Assembly: GCF_001720135.1 (NCBI RefSeq)
Contig: NZ_MCRJ01000005.1
Span: 1 to 62,075 of the forward strand
DNA length: 62,075 nt
Reading direction: 5' to 3'
Source of the DNA: Methylobrevis pamukkalensis
GTDB lineage: Bacteria > Pseudomonadota > Alphaproteobacteria > Rhizobiales > Pleomorphomonadaceae
Under the pieces are notes generated by a model, which was given only the letters and a program-made list of their open reading frames with translations, made no database searches and was not told where the DNA came from. Below are positions 1 through 9,193 of this stretch, in pieces; the first letter of the stretch is position 1; each line of letters starts with the position of its first letter. The position numbers and the translations under genes were made by a program.

Positions 1-21
1 GAGGGACAGGGAGAGGGGGAA
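1..21. repeat. Right arm of a type A intergenic palindromic repeat, cut by the window edge
   Basis: The first bases match the outer end of the right arm of the elements at 12051-12207, 20361-20532 and 31781-31941 (GAGGGACAGGGAGAGGGGG). The left arm would lie before the window. It sits just after the 3' end of the Ada-like gene. Confidence 0.6.
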
Positions 22-62
22 CCTTGCGGCAGGCCGCAGCCTCGCGAAACTTCCCCCCCCCC

Positions 63-1052
63 TCACTTCGCCTTGTCGCCATCCGTCACGCCGGTCTCCC
101 AGCCGAGGATCGCGCGCTTGCGCGTCAGGCCCCAGTGGTAGCCGCAGAGATCACCCGTGCGGCCGAGCACGCGGTGGCAGGGCACGACGAAGGACAGCGG
201 ATTTCGGCCGACCGCCGAGCCCACGGCCCGGGCCGCCGCCGGCTTGCCGATGTGGCGGGCGATGTCGGAATAGGTGGTCGCCTTGCCGAGCGGAATGCGC
301 AGCAGCGTCTCCCACACCCGCACCTCGAAGTCGGTGCCGATGAACACCACCCGCAGCGGCCGGTCCTTCGCCCAGGCATGGGGATCGAAGATGCGCGCCA
401 CATAGGGCGCGGTCAGCACCGGATCTTCCACATAGGCCGCCGCCGGCCAGCGCTGCCGCATGTCGGCGAGCGCGGCCGCCTCCTCGCCCGCGTCGGCGAA
501 GGCAAGGCCGGCGAGGCCCCGCTCGGTCGCCATCAGCAGCACCGAGCCGAAGGGCGACGGGTGGAAACCGTAGGAGATCGTGACGCCGGCGCCGCGCGCC
601 TTGTAGGCCCCCGGCGACATCGCCTCGTGGGTGACGAACAGGTCGTGCAGCCGGCCGGGGCCGGAAAGACCCACCTCCAGCGCGGTGTCGAGGATGCTGG
701 CCGACTGGTCGAGCAGGCGCCGGGCGTGGTCGAGGGTCAGCGCCTGCAGGAACGCCTTGGGGCTGAGCCCGGCCCATCGGGTGAACACCTTGTGGAGATG
801 GGCCGCCGGCGCGCCGACCGCCGCGGCGATCGTCTCCAGCTCGGGCTGGCCCTGCCAGTTCTCGTTCAGCCAGCGGATCGTGTCGCGCACCAGCCGGTAG
901 TCGTCGGCGGCAATCAGCAGCTCGCGGGGCGTTCCGGCATTCATCAGGAGGCCGCTCGTCTTGGGCAGGATCAGGTCGGGTGCACCGGCAGAAGCGCCCA
1001 CGGGGCGCAGCAGGTCGGGCTCGATGCGAAGGGGCAGGGCAGCGGCGTCCAT
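63..1052 (-). CDS. Ada-like AraC-HTH / methylated-DNA-[protein]-cysteine S-methyltransferase
   Basis: 329 aa. An AraC-type helix-turn-helix region (about residues 50-150) precedes a ribonuclease-like fold and an O6-alkylguanine-DNA alkyltransferase domain. The alkyl-acceptor motif is intact in FVVPCHRVLG near residue 293. The protein should transfer alkyl groups from O6-alkylguanine to its own cysteine and may also regulate an adaptive response. It lacks the N-terminal Zn-Cys4 phosphotriester-repair domain of E. coli Ada, so sensing of methylphosphotriesters is not expected. The ATG at 1052 is preceded by a GGAGAG ribosome-binding site. It is monocistronic, with DUF2244 next on the same strand. 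Confidence 0.88.
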   Translation of the reverse strand: MDAAALPLRIEPDLLRPVGASAGAPDLILPKTSGLLMNAGTPRELLIAADDYRLVRDTIRWLNENWQGQPELETIAAAVGAPAAHLHKVFTRWAGLSPKAFLQALTLDHARRLLDQSASILDTALEVGLSGPGRLHDLFVTHEAMSPGAYKARGAGVTISYGFHPSPFGSVLLMATERGLAGLAFADAGEEAAALADMRQRWPAAAYVEDPVLTAPYVARIFDPHAWAKDRPLRVVFIGTDFEVRVWETLLRIPLGKATTYSDIARHIGKPAAARAVGSAVGRNPLSFVVPCHRVLGRTGDLCGYHWGLTRKRAILGWETGVTDGDKAK

Positions 1053-1162
1053 GGGGCTCTCCTCTCGGTCTGGCGAGGATAGCCGCGGCAGGCGAAACCG
1101 CCACCCGATTTCCGATGCGGTGCGTTTGGGACCTTCCTCTGTTGTGGAGCGGCTTGAAAAGG

Positions 1163-1663
1163 TCAGCGACGCACGGTCCCGAGTGCCCGTCCGAACGCCT
1201 CCGCAAAGCTCTCGCGGTCGTCGGGGTTGAGGAAGGCGCCGATCTCGAGGCCTTGGCCGTGGGAGATCACATCGAGCCGCTTCAGACCCTCGTCCTCCAG
1301 CCGCAGCATGTCGAGCCGCACCCAGTAGGGATTGAAGCGATAGACCTGTTCGTCGCCGCGGCGGCCGACGCGGCGGATGAGGAGTTCGGTCGGCGACAGG
1401 CGGATTTCCTCATACTGGCGGGCGTCGGCAAAATTGCGCCGGAAGGCGAACCAGAGGATGGCCACGTCGAGGCCGAAGAAGCCCGCGATCGGCCAGGCGC
1501 CCTTCACCACCGAGAACAGGCCGAGCGCGAAGCTGACCGCGCCCACGGCCGCCATCAGCGCCAGAAACCCCTGCGGGCTCAGCGAGCGGTGCGGCGTCAG
1601 CCGGGCCGCGAAAAAGATGTCGACAGGATCGGACGCCGCGCCGCCGGGACTGGGTGTTTCCAT
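1163..1663 (-). CDS. DUF2244 membrane protein
   Basis: 166 aa with two predicted transmembrane helices (about residues 35-80) in an otherwise soluble protein; this is the DUF2244 architecture. Function is unknown in the family. The start at 1663 is chosen because it begins METPSPGG and leaves a 22-base divergent gap to nth. A DUF2244 gene back-to-back with nth is a common alphaproteobacterial arrangement, so a shared promoter region is likely, but the gap is too short to resolve it. Confidence 0.8.
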   Translation of the reverse strand: METPSPGGAASDPVDIFFAARLTPHRSLSPQGFLALMAAVGAVSFALGLFSVVKGAWPIAGFFGLDVAILWFAFRRNFADARQYEEIRLSPTELLIRRVGRRGDEQVYRFNPYWVRLDMLRLEDEGLKRLDVISHGQGLEIGAFLNPDDRESFAEAFGRALGTVRR

Positions 1664-1685
1664 GGCACTTGAGTATAGAGGGGGG

Positions 1686-2426
1686 ATGAGCGACGAAAAG
1701 CGCCCGCCAGGTAAAAAATCGCCCCCCGCCAAGGCCGCCATCGCCCGCAAACCGGCGCGCGCCCGCCGGGCGAAGGGGCCCGTCTACAGCCCGGCCGAGG
1801 TGGCGGCGATCTTCGAGCGGTTCCGGCAGGCCGATCCCGAGCCGAAGGGCGAGCTGGAACACGTCAACGCCTTCACCCTGCTGGTGGCCGTGGTGCTCTC
1901 CGCGCAGGCGACGGACGCGGGCGTCAACAAGGCGACGCGGGCGCTGTTTGCCGCGGCCGACACGCCGGAGAAGATGGTCGCGCTCGGCGAGGACGCCGTC
2001 CGCGAGCATATCAAGACCATCGGGCTCTTCCGCAACAAGGCGAAGAATGTCATCGCCCTCTCCGAGATGCTGGTCCGCGAGCACGGCGGCGAGGTGCCGC
2101 GCGCACGCGATGCGCTGGAGGCGCTGCCCGGCGTCGGCCGCAAGACCGCCAACGTCGTGCTCAACATCGCTTTCGGCGAGCCGACCTTCGCGGTCGACAC
2201 CCACATCTTCCGGATCGGCAACCGGCTCGTCCTTGCGCCCGGCAAGACACCGCTGGAGGTGGAAACCGCCTTCCTGCGGATCATTCCGGCCGGCTACCTC
2301 CAGCATGCCCATCACTGGCTGATCCTGCACGGGCGCTATGTCTGCAAGGCGCGCCGGCCCGAATGCGAGCACTGTCTGATCGCCGACCTGTGCAAGAGCC
2401 CGGAGAAGACTGTTCCCGCCGGCTGA
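1686..2426 (+). CDS. nth: Endonuclease III (DNA glycosylase/AP lyase)
   Basis: 246 aa. Removes oxidised pyrimidines in base excision repair. The helix-hairpin-helix LPGVGRKTANV with its catalytic Lys is present, followed by the conserved VDTHIFR segment with the catalytic Asp. The C-terminal [4Fe-4S] motif C-x6-C-x2-C-x5-C (VCKARRPECEHCLIADLC) is complete. A basic, Pro/Lys/Arg-rich N-terminal tail of about 30 residues extends the E. coli length. It starts with ATG at 1686. Confidence 0.95.
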   Translation: MSDEKRPPGKKSPPAKAAIARKPARARRAKGPVYSPAEVAAIFERFRQADPEPKGELEHVNAFTLLVAVVLSAQATDAGVNKATRALFAAADTPEKMVALGEDAVREHIKTIGLFRNKAKNVIALSEMLVREHGGEVPRARDALEALPGVGRKTANVVLNIAFGEPTFAVDTHIFRIGNRLVLAPGKTPLEVETAFLRIIPAGYLQHAHHWLILHGRYVCKARRPECEHCLIADLCKSPEKTVPAG

Positions 2427-2500
2427 AACGACGCGCCCGGGGCGAGGCGTCTGGCGTCGGCACACGCCAAGGATGAAGTGCGTGCGTATCTGATCACATT

Positions 2501-2517
2501 GAAGTTACTGCAACTTC
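2501..2517. promoter_or_regulatory. Perfect 6-bp dyad upstream of the MHYT-GGDEF-EAL gene
   Basis: GAAGTT-N5-AACTTC lies 52 bases before the ATG at 2569 in an unusually AT-rich patch. It could be a transcription-factor operator or a small hairpin in the leader. There is no independent evidence for either. Confidence 0.25.
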
Positions 2518-2568
2518 TTCGCAAGAAATCGTGGCTACGGTCCGGGCTCGCCTCCGGGGAAAGCTGCG

Positions 2569-5376
2569 ATGTTGCGTGTCCTGTCCTGCCTTGTGATCAA
2601 CCACGATCTCCGGCTTGTCATCCTTGCAGGCCTTGTCTGCTTCATCAGCAGCTTTGCCGCCGTCAGCTTTCTCAACCGCGCGATGCGCGCCACCGGCGGC
2701 GCCAAGGCGCTGTGGATCGCGAGCGGCGGCGTCTGCGGCGGCTTCGGAATCTGGGCGACGCATTTCATCGCCATGCTGGCCTATCGCCCGGGCTTCGATC
2801 TCGGCTTCGAGCTCAATCTCACGGTCCTGTCGCTCGCCGCCGCGATCCTGATGGTCTCGGTCGGCCTCGGCGCGGCCGCGATGGTGCGCGACGGACAGGT
2901 GGCGATCCTCGGCGGCGCCATCGCCGGCCTCGGCATCGCGCTCATGCATTTCCTCGGCATGCGCGCGGTGATGATCCCCGCCGACATCACCTGGCAGACC
3001 GATCTGGTCGTCGCCTCCATCGTGCTCGGCATGCTGCTGGACGGCGCGGCCTTCTACGTGGTCAGCCGCCGCGAGCGGATGCGCGAGACGCTTCTGGGCG
3101 CCGGCCTGCTGACCCTCGGCATCGTCTGCCTGCATTTCACGGCGATGGGCGCGGTGGTCGTCCATCCCGACCCGACCCGGGCGACCATGGAGCTCGGCAT
3201 CTCGTCGTCGATGCTGGCGCTGGTGATCGCCGCCGCCGCGCTGCTGATCCTCGTCTTCTGCCTCGGCGTGGCGATCGTCGGCCGGCGGGCCCAGGACCGG
3301 GCCGACGAGAAGGACCTCAACTTTCGCCTGCTGGTGGAGGGCATGACCGACTACGCGCTCTATCTCCTGGACGAGACGGGCCATATCACCAACTGGAACG
3401 CCGGCGCCGAGCGCACCAAGGGCTATCGTCCGGAGGAGGCGATCGGCCGGCATTTCGGCATGTTCTACACCGAGGCGGACCGGCAGGCCGGACTGCCGCA
3501 GCGCGCGCTGCAAACGGCCCTTGCGGAGGGCAAGTTCGAGTCCGAGGGCATCCGGGTTCGCAAGGACGGCAGCACCTTCTGGGCGCATGTGGTGATCGAC
3601 CCGATCCGGCGCCCCGACGGCAGCCTGCTCGGCTTTGCCAAGATCACCCGCGACATCTCCCGCAAGAAGGCCGATGCCGACGCGGTCGCCGAGGCGCGCC
3701 GCAATCTCGACGTCGCCCTTGGCAACATGTCCCAGGGGCTTTGCCTGTTCGATGCCGATGAGCGGCTGGTGCTGTGGAACCCGCGTTTCGAGGAGGTGTT
3801 CGGCCTGCCTGCCGACGCGGTCGAACGCGGCCTGACGATGGCCGACCTGGTCATGCGGGTCGGCGCGGTCCTTCCCGGCCAGCCCGATACGCCGGAGGCT
3901 GCCCTCGAGGCCTACGAGCGGCACCGCCGGGTCATCCGCGCCGGTGGCGGCGCCATGATCGAGACCCTGCCCGATGGCAGCATCCTGTCGATCGTTCACA
4001 CCGTGCATTCGGGCGGCGGCTTCGTCTCCACCTTCGAGGACATCACCGAGCGCAGCCGCAGCGAGGCGCGCATCGTGCACATGGCCCGTCACGACGGCCT
4101 GACCGGCCTGCCCAACCGCGACCATTTCAACGAACGGCTCGACGACGAGCTGGAGGCAGCGGCCCGGCTCGGCCTGCGTGTTGCCGTGGTCGGCATCGAT
4201 CTCAACGACTTCAAGGAAATCAACGACCAGCGCGGTCACGCCACCGGCGACGAGGTGCTGAAGATCGTCGCGGCGCGTCTGGCGGGCGATCTGCAGGAGG
4301 GCGAGTTCGTGGCCCGTTTCGGCGGCGACGAATTCGTCGCGCTCAAGCGCTTTTCCCACGACGAGGACCTGCACGGCTTCCTCGCCCGACTGGAGGTCTC
4401 GCTCTGCACCCGGATCGAGATCGACGGCTTCGAGATCGTCTCGGGGGCAAGCGCCGGCGTCGCCGTCTATCCCGAGGATGCCGTCGGCCGCGATCAGCTC
4501 GTCAACAACGCCGACCTTGCGATGTACCGCGCCAAGGCCACCATCGGCCGCTTCGTCTGCTTCTACGAGGCCCGCATGGACGAGGCCGCGCGTCATCGCC
4601 GCGCCCTCGCCCGCGATCTGTGGAAGGCCATCGAACTCGGCCAGTTCGGCCTGTTCTACCAGATCCAGAAGTCGGTCGGGACCGGCGAGACCACCGGCTA
4701 CGAGGTGCTTCTGCGCTGGCGCCATCCCGAACGCGGGATGGTGTCGCCGGCCGAGTTCATTCCGATCGCCGAGGAATGCGGCGCGATCGTTCCGCTCGGC
4801 GAATGGGTGCTGCGCGAGGCGTGCCGGCAGGCCGCGTCCTGGGCGCAGCCCTGGCGCATCGCGGTCAACCTGTCGCCGGTGCAGCTCGGCCATGCCGATC
4901 TCGTCGCCGTCGTGCACGGCATCCTGGTCGAGACCGGCCTGCAGCCGGCGCGTCTGGAACTGGAGATCACCGAATCGGCGATCATCGGCGACAAGGTCCG
5001 CGCGCTCCACATCCTGCGCCAGATCAAGGCGCTCGGCGTCACCATCGCCATCGACGACTTCGGCACCGGCTATTCCTCGCTGGACACCCTGCGCTCCTTC
5101 CCCTTCGACAAGATCAAGCTCGACCGCAGCTTCATGACCGAGATCGAGACCAACCGGCAGTCGAAGGCGATCATCCGCGCGATCCTCGCGCTCGGCCGCA
5201 GCCTCGAGGTTCCGGTGCTGGCCGAGGGCGTCGAGACCCGGTCGCAGCTCGACCTCCTTCGCCATGAGGGCTGCGACGAGGCGCAGGGCTATCTGCTCGG
5301 TCGCCCGGCGCCGCTCGAGTGCAGCGGACCGGCGGCAGAGCCCGCCGACCTGCCGATCGTCGCCATCGCGGTCTGA
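2569..5376 (+). CDS. MHYT-PAS-PAS-GGDEF-EAL cyclic-di-GMP signalling protein
   Basis: 935 aa. The N-terminal integral-membrane MHYT sensor (residues about 1-235, seven helices) has the repeated motifs THFIAM (about 64), LMHFLGM (about 125) and CLHFTAM (about 187). This domain is thought to coordinate copper and sense a diatomic gas or redox state. Two PAS regions follow (about 255-370 and 375-490). The diguanylate cyclase domain has an intact GGDEF at about residue 585. The phosphodiesterase domain (about 690-925) has EVLLRW at the EAL position (about 712) and DDFGTGYSS near 830. Both catalytic signatures look usable, so the protein could make or degrade c-di-GMP. Confidence 0.93.
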   Translation: MLRVLSCLVINHDLRLVILAGLVCFISSFAAVSFLNRAMRATGGAKALWIASGGVCGGFGIWATHFIAMLAYRPGFDLGFELNLTVLSLAAAILMVSVGLGAAAMVRDGQVAILGGAIAGLGIALMHFLGMRAVMIPADITWQTDLVVASIVLGMLLDGAAFYVVSRRERMRETLLGAGLLTLGIVCLHFTAMGAVVVHPDPTRATMELGISSSMLALVIAAAALLILVFCLGVAIVGRRAQDRADEKDLNFRLLVEGMTDYALYLLDETGHITNWNAGAERTKGYRPEEAIGRHFGMFYTEADRQAGLPQRALQTALAEGKFESEGIRVRKDGSTFWAHVVIDPIRRPDGSLLGFAKITRDISRKKADADAVAEARRNLDVALGNMSQGLCLFDADERLVLWNPRFEEVFGLPADAVERGLTMADLVMRVGAVLPGQPDTPEAALEAYERHRRVIRAGGGAMIETLPDGSILSIVHTVHSGGGFVSTFEDITERSRSEARIVHMARHDGLTGLPNRDHFNERLDDELEAAARLGLRVAVVGIDLNDFKEINDQRGHATGDEVLKIVAARLAGDLQEGEFVARFGGDEFVALKRFSHDEDLHGFLARLEVSLCTRIEIDGFEIVSGASAGVAVYPEDAVGRDQLVNNADLAMYRAKATIGRFVCFYEARMDEAARHRRALARDLWKAIELGQFGLFYQIQKSVGTGETTGYEVLLRWRHPERGMVSPAEFIPIAEECGAIVPLGEWVLREACRQAASWAQPWRIAVNLSPVQLGHADLVAVVHGILVETGLQPARLELEITESAIIGDKVRALHILRQIKALGVTIAIDDFGTGYSSLDTLRSFPFDKIKLDRSFMTEIETNRQSKAIIRAILALGRSLEVPVLAEGVETRSQLDLLRHEGCDEAQGYLLGRPAPLECSGPAAEPADLPIVAIAV

Positions 5377-5377
5377 A

Positions 5378-5432
5378 CCCGGCATCGCCGGGCCGCGACA
5401 TCTGGGGATGACGTGCCCCGCCCGGCCGGGGC
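5378..5432. terminator. Two GC-rich hairpins after the GGDEF-EAL gene
   Basis: CCCGGC-ATC-GCCGGG (5378-5392) begins two bases after the stop codon, and GCCCCG-N6-CGGGGC follows at 5415-5432. Neither has a T-tract, so intrinsic termination is uncertain. They may instead stabilise the 3' end or assist Rho-dependent ending. Confidence 0.3.
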
Positions 5433-5520
5433 GGCGTGATCGCCCGTCGTGAAGCTGCTAGGCTTTGCGCCCCATGAGCACCACGCCTTTCCGCCTTCTC
5501 CCGCGCCGGCGATCCGCCCG

Positions 5521-8298
5521 ATGACGCGCCCGTTCGTTCCCGATGCGGATGCCGGGGCCGGCGACGCGCCGCTGGTCGTGCCCGGGACCGCCGCGATGCC
5601 CGAGGCTGTCGATCCCGGCCGGATCACGCCGGTCATGGAGCAGTTCATCGAGATCAAGGCCGCCAATCCGGACAGCCTGCTGTTCTTCCGGATGGGCGAC
5701 TTCTACGAGATGTTCTTCGACGACGCGGAGGTGGCCAGCCGCGCACTCGGCATCACGCTGACGAAGCGCGGCAAGCATCTCGGCCAGGACATCCCGATGT
5801 GCGGCGTGCCGGTCCATGCCGCCGACGACTATCTCCAGCGCCTGATCATGCTCGGCCACCGCGTTGCCGTCTGCGAACAGACCGAGGATCCGGCGGAGGC
5901 GCGCAAGCGCGGCTCCAAGTCCGTGGTCCGCCGCGACGTCGTGCGCCTCGTCACCCCCGGCACCATCACCGAGGACACGCTGCTCGACGCCCGGCGGGCG
6001 AATTTCCTCGCCGCCGTCGCCCGGGCCAAGGGCGGGGCCGAGGGCGGCGACGACCGTTTCGCGCTCGCCTGGGTTGACATGTCGACCGGCGTGTTCCGGG
6101 TGTCGGAGGTCGAGGGCGACGCGCTCTCGTCGGCGATCGCCCGCATCGAGCCGCGCGAGCTGCTGGTGCCGGACGTGCTGTTTTCCGAGGACGGCCTCCG
6201 GGCGATCTGGCGCCAGTCGGGCGCGGCCGCAGTCCCCGTGCCGCGGGCCTTCTTCGACGGGGCCACTGCCGCGACCCGGGTCGCGGCCTTCTACGGCGTT
6301 GCCAGCCTCGACGCCTACGGCCAGTTCTCCCGCCTCGAACTGCAGGCGGCCGCCGCCGTGGTCGGCTATCTCGACCGCACCCAGATCGGCCAGCGTCCGC
6401 CGCTCGATCCGCCGCGGCGCGAGGGCTCGGGCGGCACCATGGCGATCGATGCCGCCACCCGTGCCAATCTCGAACTGGTCCGTACCCTCGGCGGCGACCG
6501 GCGCGGCAGCCTTTTGTCCGCCATCGACCGAACGGTGACCGGCGCCGGGGCGCGTCTCCTTGCCGAGCGGCTCGCCGCCCCGCTGACCGATCCCGAGGAG
6601 ATCCGCCGCCGCCAGGACGCGGTGGCGCTGTTTCTGGGTGACGCGACCCTGCGCGCCGACATCGCCCGCCGCCTTGCCGCCGTGCCGGACATGGCCCGCG
6701 CGCTCTCCCGCCTCGTGCTTGGCCGCGGCGGCCCGCGCGACCTGATGGCAGTGGCCGGCGGGCTGTCGGCGGCCGCCGGCATCTTCGGGCGCCTCGTCGA
6801 GATCGCCGATCCGGGGGCGGAGGTGGCTGCCGCCCTCGCCAGCCTTGCCGCGGCGCCGCACGATCTCGGCGCCGAACTCGTCGCCGCCCTCGACGACGAG
6901 CTGCCGCTGCTGAAACGCGACGGTGGCTTCGTGCGGGCCGGCTGCCGGGCCGATCTCGACGAGTCCCGCGCGCTGCGCGACGAGAGCCGCAAGGTGATCG
7001 CCTCGCTGCAGCAGGGCTATGTCGAGAAGACCGACATCCGTGCCCTCAAGATCCGCCACAACAACGTGCTCGGCTATTTCGTCGAGGTCGGCCCGAACCA
7101 TGCGCCGGCGCTGCTGGCTCCGCCGCTGTCGGCGCTGTTCATCCACCGCCAGACGCTCGCCAACGCCGTGCGCTTCTCCACCTTCGAACTCGGCGAACTG
7201 GAGGGCCGGATCGCGCGGGCCGGGGAGCAGTCGCTCGCCATCGAGCTGGAGGTGTTCGACCGGCTGCTGGCGAAGGTGATCGCCGCCGGCGACGCGATCA
7301 AGCGCGCCGCCGCGGCGCTGGCCGTGCTCGACGTCGCCGCCGCGCTGGCGACGCTGGCCGATGCCGCCGGCCATGTGCGCCCGAAGGTCGACGCCAGCCT
7401 GGCCTTCCGCATCGAGGGCGGCCGGCATCCGGTGGTGGAAAAGGTGCTGGCCGAGGAGGGACAGGCCTTCGTGCCGAACGATGCCGATCTCGGTCCAGAG
7501 CAGGGTGTCGGCGAGGGCGGGCGGATCTGGCTGGTCACCGGCCCCAACATGGCCGGCAAGTCGACCTTCCTGCGCCAGAATGCGCTGATCGCCGTCATGG
7601 CGCAGATGGGTGCCTTCGTGCCGGCGGCTTTCGCCCATATCGGCGTCGTCGACCGCCTGTTCAGCCGTGTCGGCGCGGCCGACGATCTTGCCCGGGGTCG
7701 TTCCACCTTCATGGTCGAGATGATCGAGACCGCGGCGATCCTCAACCAGGCCGGGCCGCGCGCTCTCGTCATCCTCGACGAGATCGGCCGCGGCACCGCC
7801 ACCTTCGACGGCCTGTCGATTGCCTGGGCCACCATCGAGCACCTGCATGCGGTGAACCGCGCGCGGGCGCTGTTTGCCACCCACTATCATGAGCTGACGG
7901 CGCTGTCGGAGCGGCTGGAGCGGGTGATGAACGCCACCGTCAAGGTGCGCGAATGGAAGGGCGACGTCGTCTTCCTGCACGAGATCGTGCCGGGTGCCGC
8001 CGACCGCTCCTATGGCATCCAGGTGGCCAAACTCGCCGGCCTGCCGGCGGCGGTGGTCGAGCGGGCAAGGGCGGTTCTCACCGAACTGGAAAAATCCGGC
8101 GGCCACGCGCCCGCGTCGCTGATCGATGACCTGCCGCTGTTCACGGCGGCCCGGCGGCGGGTCGCGCCGGTGGAGGCGGAGGCGGTGCCGCGCCTGTTCG
8201 AACTGCTCGACGCCATCAACCCGGACGATCTCACCCCGCGCGCCGCGCTGGAGGCGCTCTATGCGCTGAAGGCCGAGCGGATAAAGTCGGGGTCCTGA
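5521..8298 (+). CDS. mutS: DNA mismatch repair ATPase MutS
   Basis: 925 aa from the ATG at 5521. Recognises mismatches and recruits MutL. The mismatch-binding Phe-x-Glu is seen in FYEMFFDDA near the N-terminus. Walker [10 protein letters not shown] (about residue 675) and the Walker B/signature region [12 protein letters not shown] (about 754) are intact, and the C-terminal helix-turn-helix tail is present. The open frame extends upstream to a GTG at 5449, and a further ATG lies at 5596. None has a convincing ribosome-binding site, so the start is uncertain by about 25 residues either way. mutS upstream of glnD is a conserved Hyphomicrobiales order. Confidence 0.95.
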   Translation: MTRPFVPDADAGAGDAPLVVPGTAAMPEAVDPGRITPVMEQFIEIKAANPDSLLFFRMGDFYEMFFDDAEVASRALGITLTKRGKHLGQDIPMCGVPVHAADDYLQRLIMLGHRVAVCEQTEDPAEARKRGSKSVVRRDVVRLVTPGTITEDTLLDARRANFLAAVARAKGGAEGGDDRFALAWVDMSTGVFRVSEVEGDALSSAIARIEPRELLVPDVLFSEDGLRAIWRQSGAAAVPVPRAFFDGATAATRVAAFYGVASLDAYGQFSRLELQAAAAVVGYLDRTQIGQRPPLDPPRREGSGGTMAIDAATRANLELVRTLGGDRRGSLLSAIDRTVTGAGARLLAERLAAPLTDPEEIRRRQDAVALFLGDATLRADIARRLAAVPDMARALSRLVLGRGGPRDLMAVAGGLSAAAGIFGRLVEIADPGAEVAAALASLAAAPHDLGAELVAALDDELPLLKRDGGFVRAGCRADLDESRALRDESRKVIASLQQGYVEKTDIRALKIRHNNVLGYFVEVGPNHAPALLAPPLSALFIHRQTLANAVRFSTFELGELEGRIARAGEQSLAIELEVFDRLLAKVIAAGDAIKRAAAALAVLDVAAALATLADAAGHVRPKVDASLAFRIEGGRHPVVEKVLAEEGQAFVPNDADLGPEQGVGEGGRIWLVTGPNMAGKSTFLRQNALIAVMAQMGAFVPAAFAHIGVVDRLFSRVGAADDLARGRSTFMVEMIETAAILNQAGPRALVILDEIGRGTATFDGLSIAWATIEHLHAVNRARALFATHYHELTALSERLERVMNATVKVREWKGDVVFLHEIVPGAADRSYGIQVAKLAGLPAAVVERARAVLTELEKSGGHAPASLIDDLPLFTAARRRVAPVEAEAVPRLFELLDAINPDDLTPRAALEALYALKAERIKSGS

Positions 8299-8314
8299 CA
8301 GGCCGACAGCGAAA

Positions 8315-8344
8315 CGCCGCCGCGGAAGGATGTCCACGGCGGCG
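8315..8344. terminator. Bidirectional terminator-like hairpin between mutS and the DUF1236 gene
   Basis: CGCCGCCGCGG (8315-8325) pairs with CCACGGCGGCG (8334-8344) with one mismatch and an 8-base loop. It lies between two convergent genes. No strong T-tract is present on either strand. Confidence 0.45.
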
Positions 8345-8393
8345 CAAGGCGTCGATTCCGATGTCGGGCCTGTGCCCGAGGGGCATGATCCGG

Positions 8394-8789
8394 TCAGTTG
8401 ACGACCTGGATCACCGTCCGGGTCTGCGGGTCGACGATGACGCGCTGGTTGTTGACCACCGTGTAGACATACTGCGGCTGGTCGGGAATCGGATACAGCA
8501 CCACGTTCTGCGGCAGCGGCTGGCCGACGGCCACCGGCTCGGTGACCATCACGGTCGGCTGTTCCTGCTGCACGACATACTGCTGGACGGGCTCGGGCGG
8601 GGCGACGATCGTGCCGACGGCGGCACCGACCACGCCGCCGACGGCGGCGCCCACCGGGCCACCGACGATCGCTCCGGTCACCGCGCCGCCCGCGGCGCCG
8701 TTGACGGTGCCTTCCTGCGCATTGGCAGCGGTCATGCTGGCGGTCGCGAGAAAGCCGGTGGCAAGAATGGCAACAACAGTGCGTTTCAT
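8394..8789 (-). CDS. DUF1236 family secreted or envelope protein with glycine zipper
   Basis: 131 aa. A Sec signal peptide (MKRTVVAILATGFLATAS, cleavage near TAANA|QE) is followed by a Gly/Ala-rich zipper with repeated GAxVGG units (about residues 30-60), a Pro/Gln linker, and a C-terminal DUF1236 module (YVYTVVNNQRVIVDPQTR). DUF1236 proteins are small periplasmic or outer-membrane-associated proteins of Hyphomicrobiales with no established biochemical role. The start at 8789 has a GGAG ribosome-binding site 11 bases upstream and yields the signal peptide. Confidence 0.82.
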   Translation of the reverse strand: MKRTVVAILATGFLATASMTAANAQEGTVNGAAGGAVTGAIVGGPVGAAVGGVVGAAVGTIVAPPEPVQQYVVQQEQPTVMVTEPVAVGQPLPQNVVLYPIPDQPQYVYTVVNNQRVIVDPQTRTVIQVVN

Positions 8790-9193
8790 CTTGAGAACTC
8801 CTTGTCTCATGAACGATGAGAGAAGAATGTTCTTCAGGAGGACTTGTTCCTTCTGCCCCGATATGGCCTGATTGCCGTGGCGATTTTGGGGTTTTTGACG
8901 CGGAAACGGAAACAATACATCGAAATCGGGGGCAACGGGACCGCCGGGCTGCCCGATCGGCAGGTCGCCGGTCGATCCGCGGCAGGGCAGGGGGCCGGAC
9001 GCTCCGGCGCTGGACCTTCCCGCCGGGACGCCCTATAACCCGCGGCGGCGGTACGACGACGTTAATGGTTGGTTGCTATACCGTTCGACCGGGACCTTTC
9101 CGGCGGTTTTCCCACGAAGGCCTTGAGAGGACTGCTCCCGACCCTTCGTTTCTCCGGACTGGCGGCGGGCCGCGCCGCGAACCTGGGCCGCCG
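8790..9193. other. Divergent intergenic region between the DUF1236 gene and glnD
   Basis: About 400 bases with no supported gene. The glnD frame stays open back to 8816, but only the ATG at 9194 fits the family N-terminus. AT-rich patches near 8810-8925 probably carry the DUF1236 promoter. I see no tRNA, riboswitch or clear NtrC/sigma-54 site. Confidence 0.5.
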
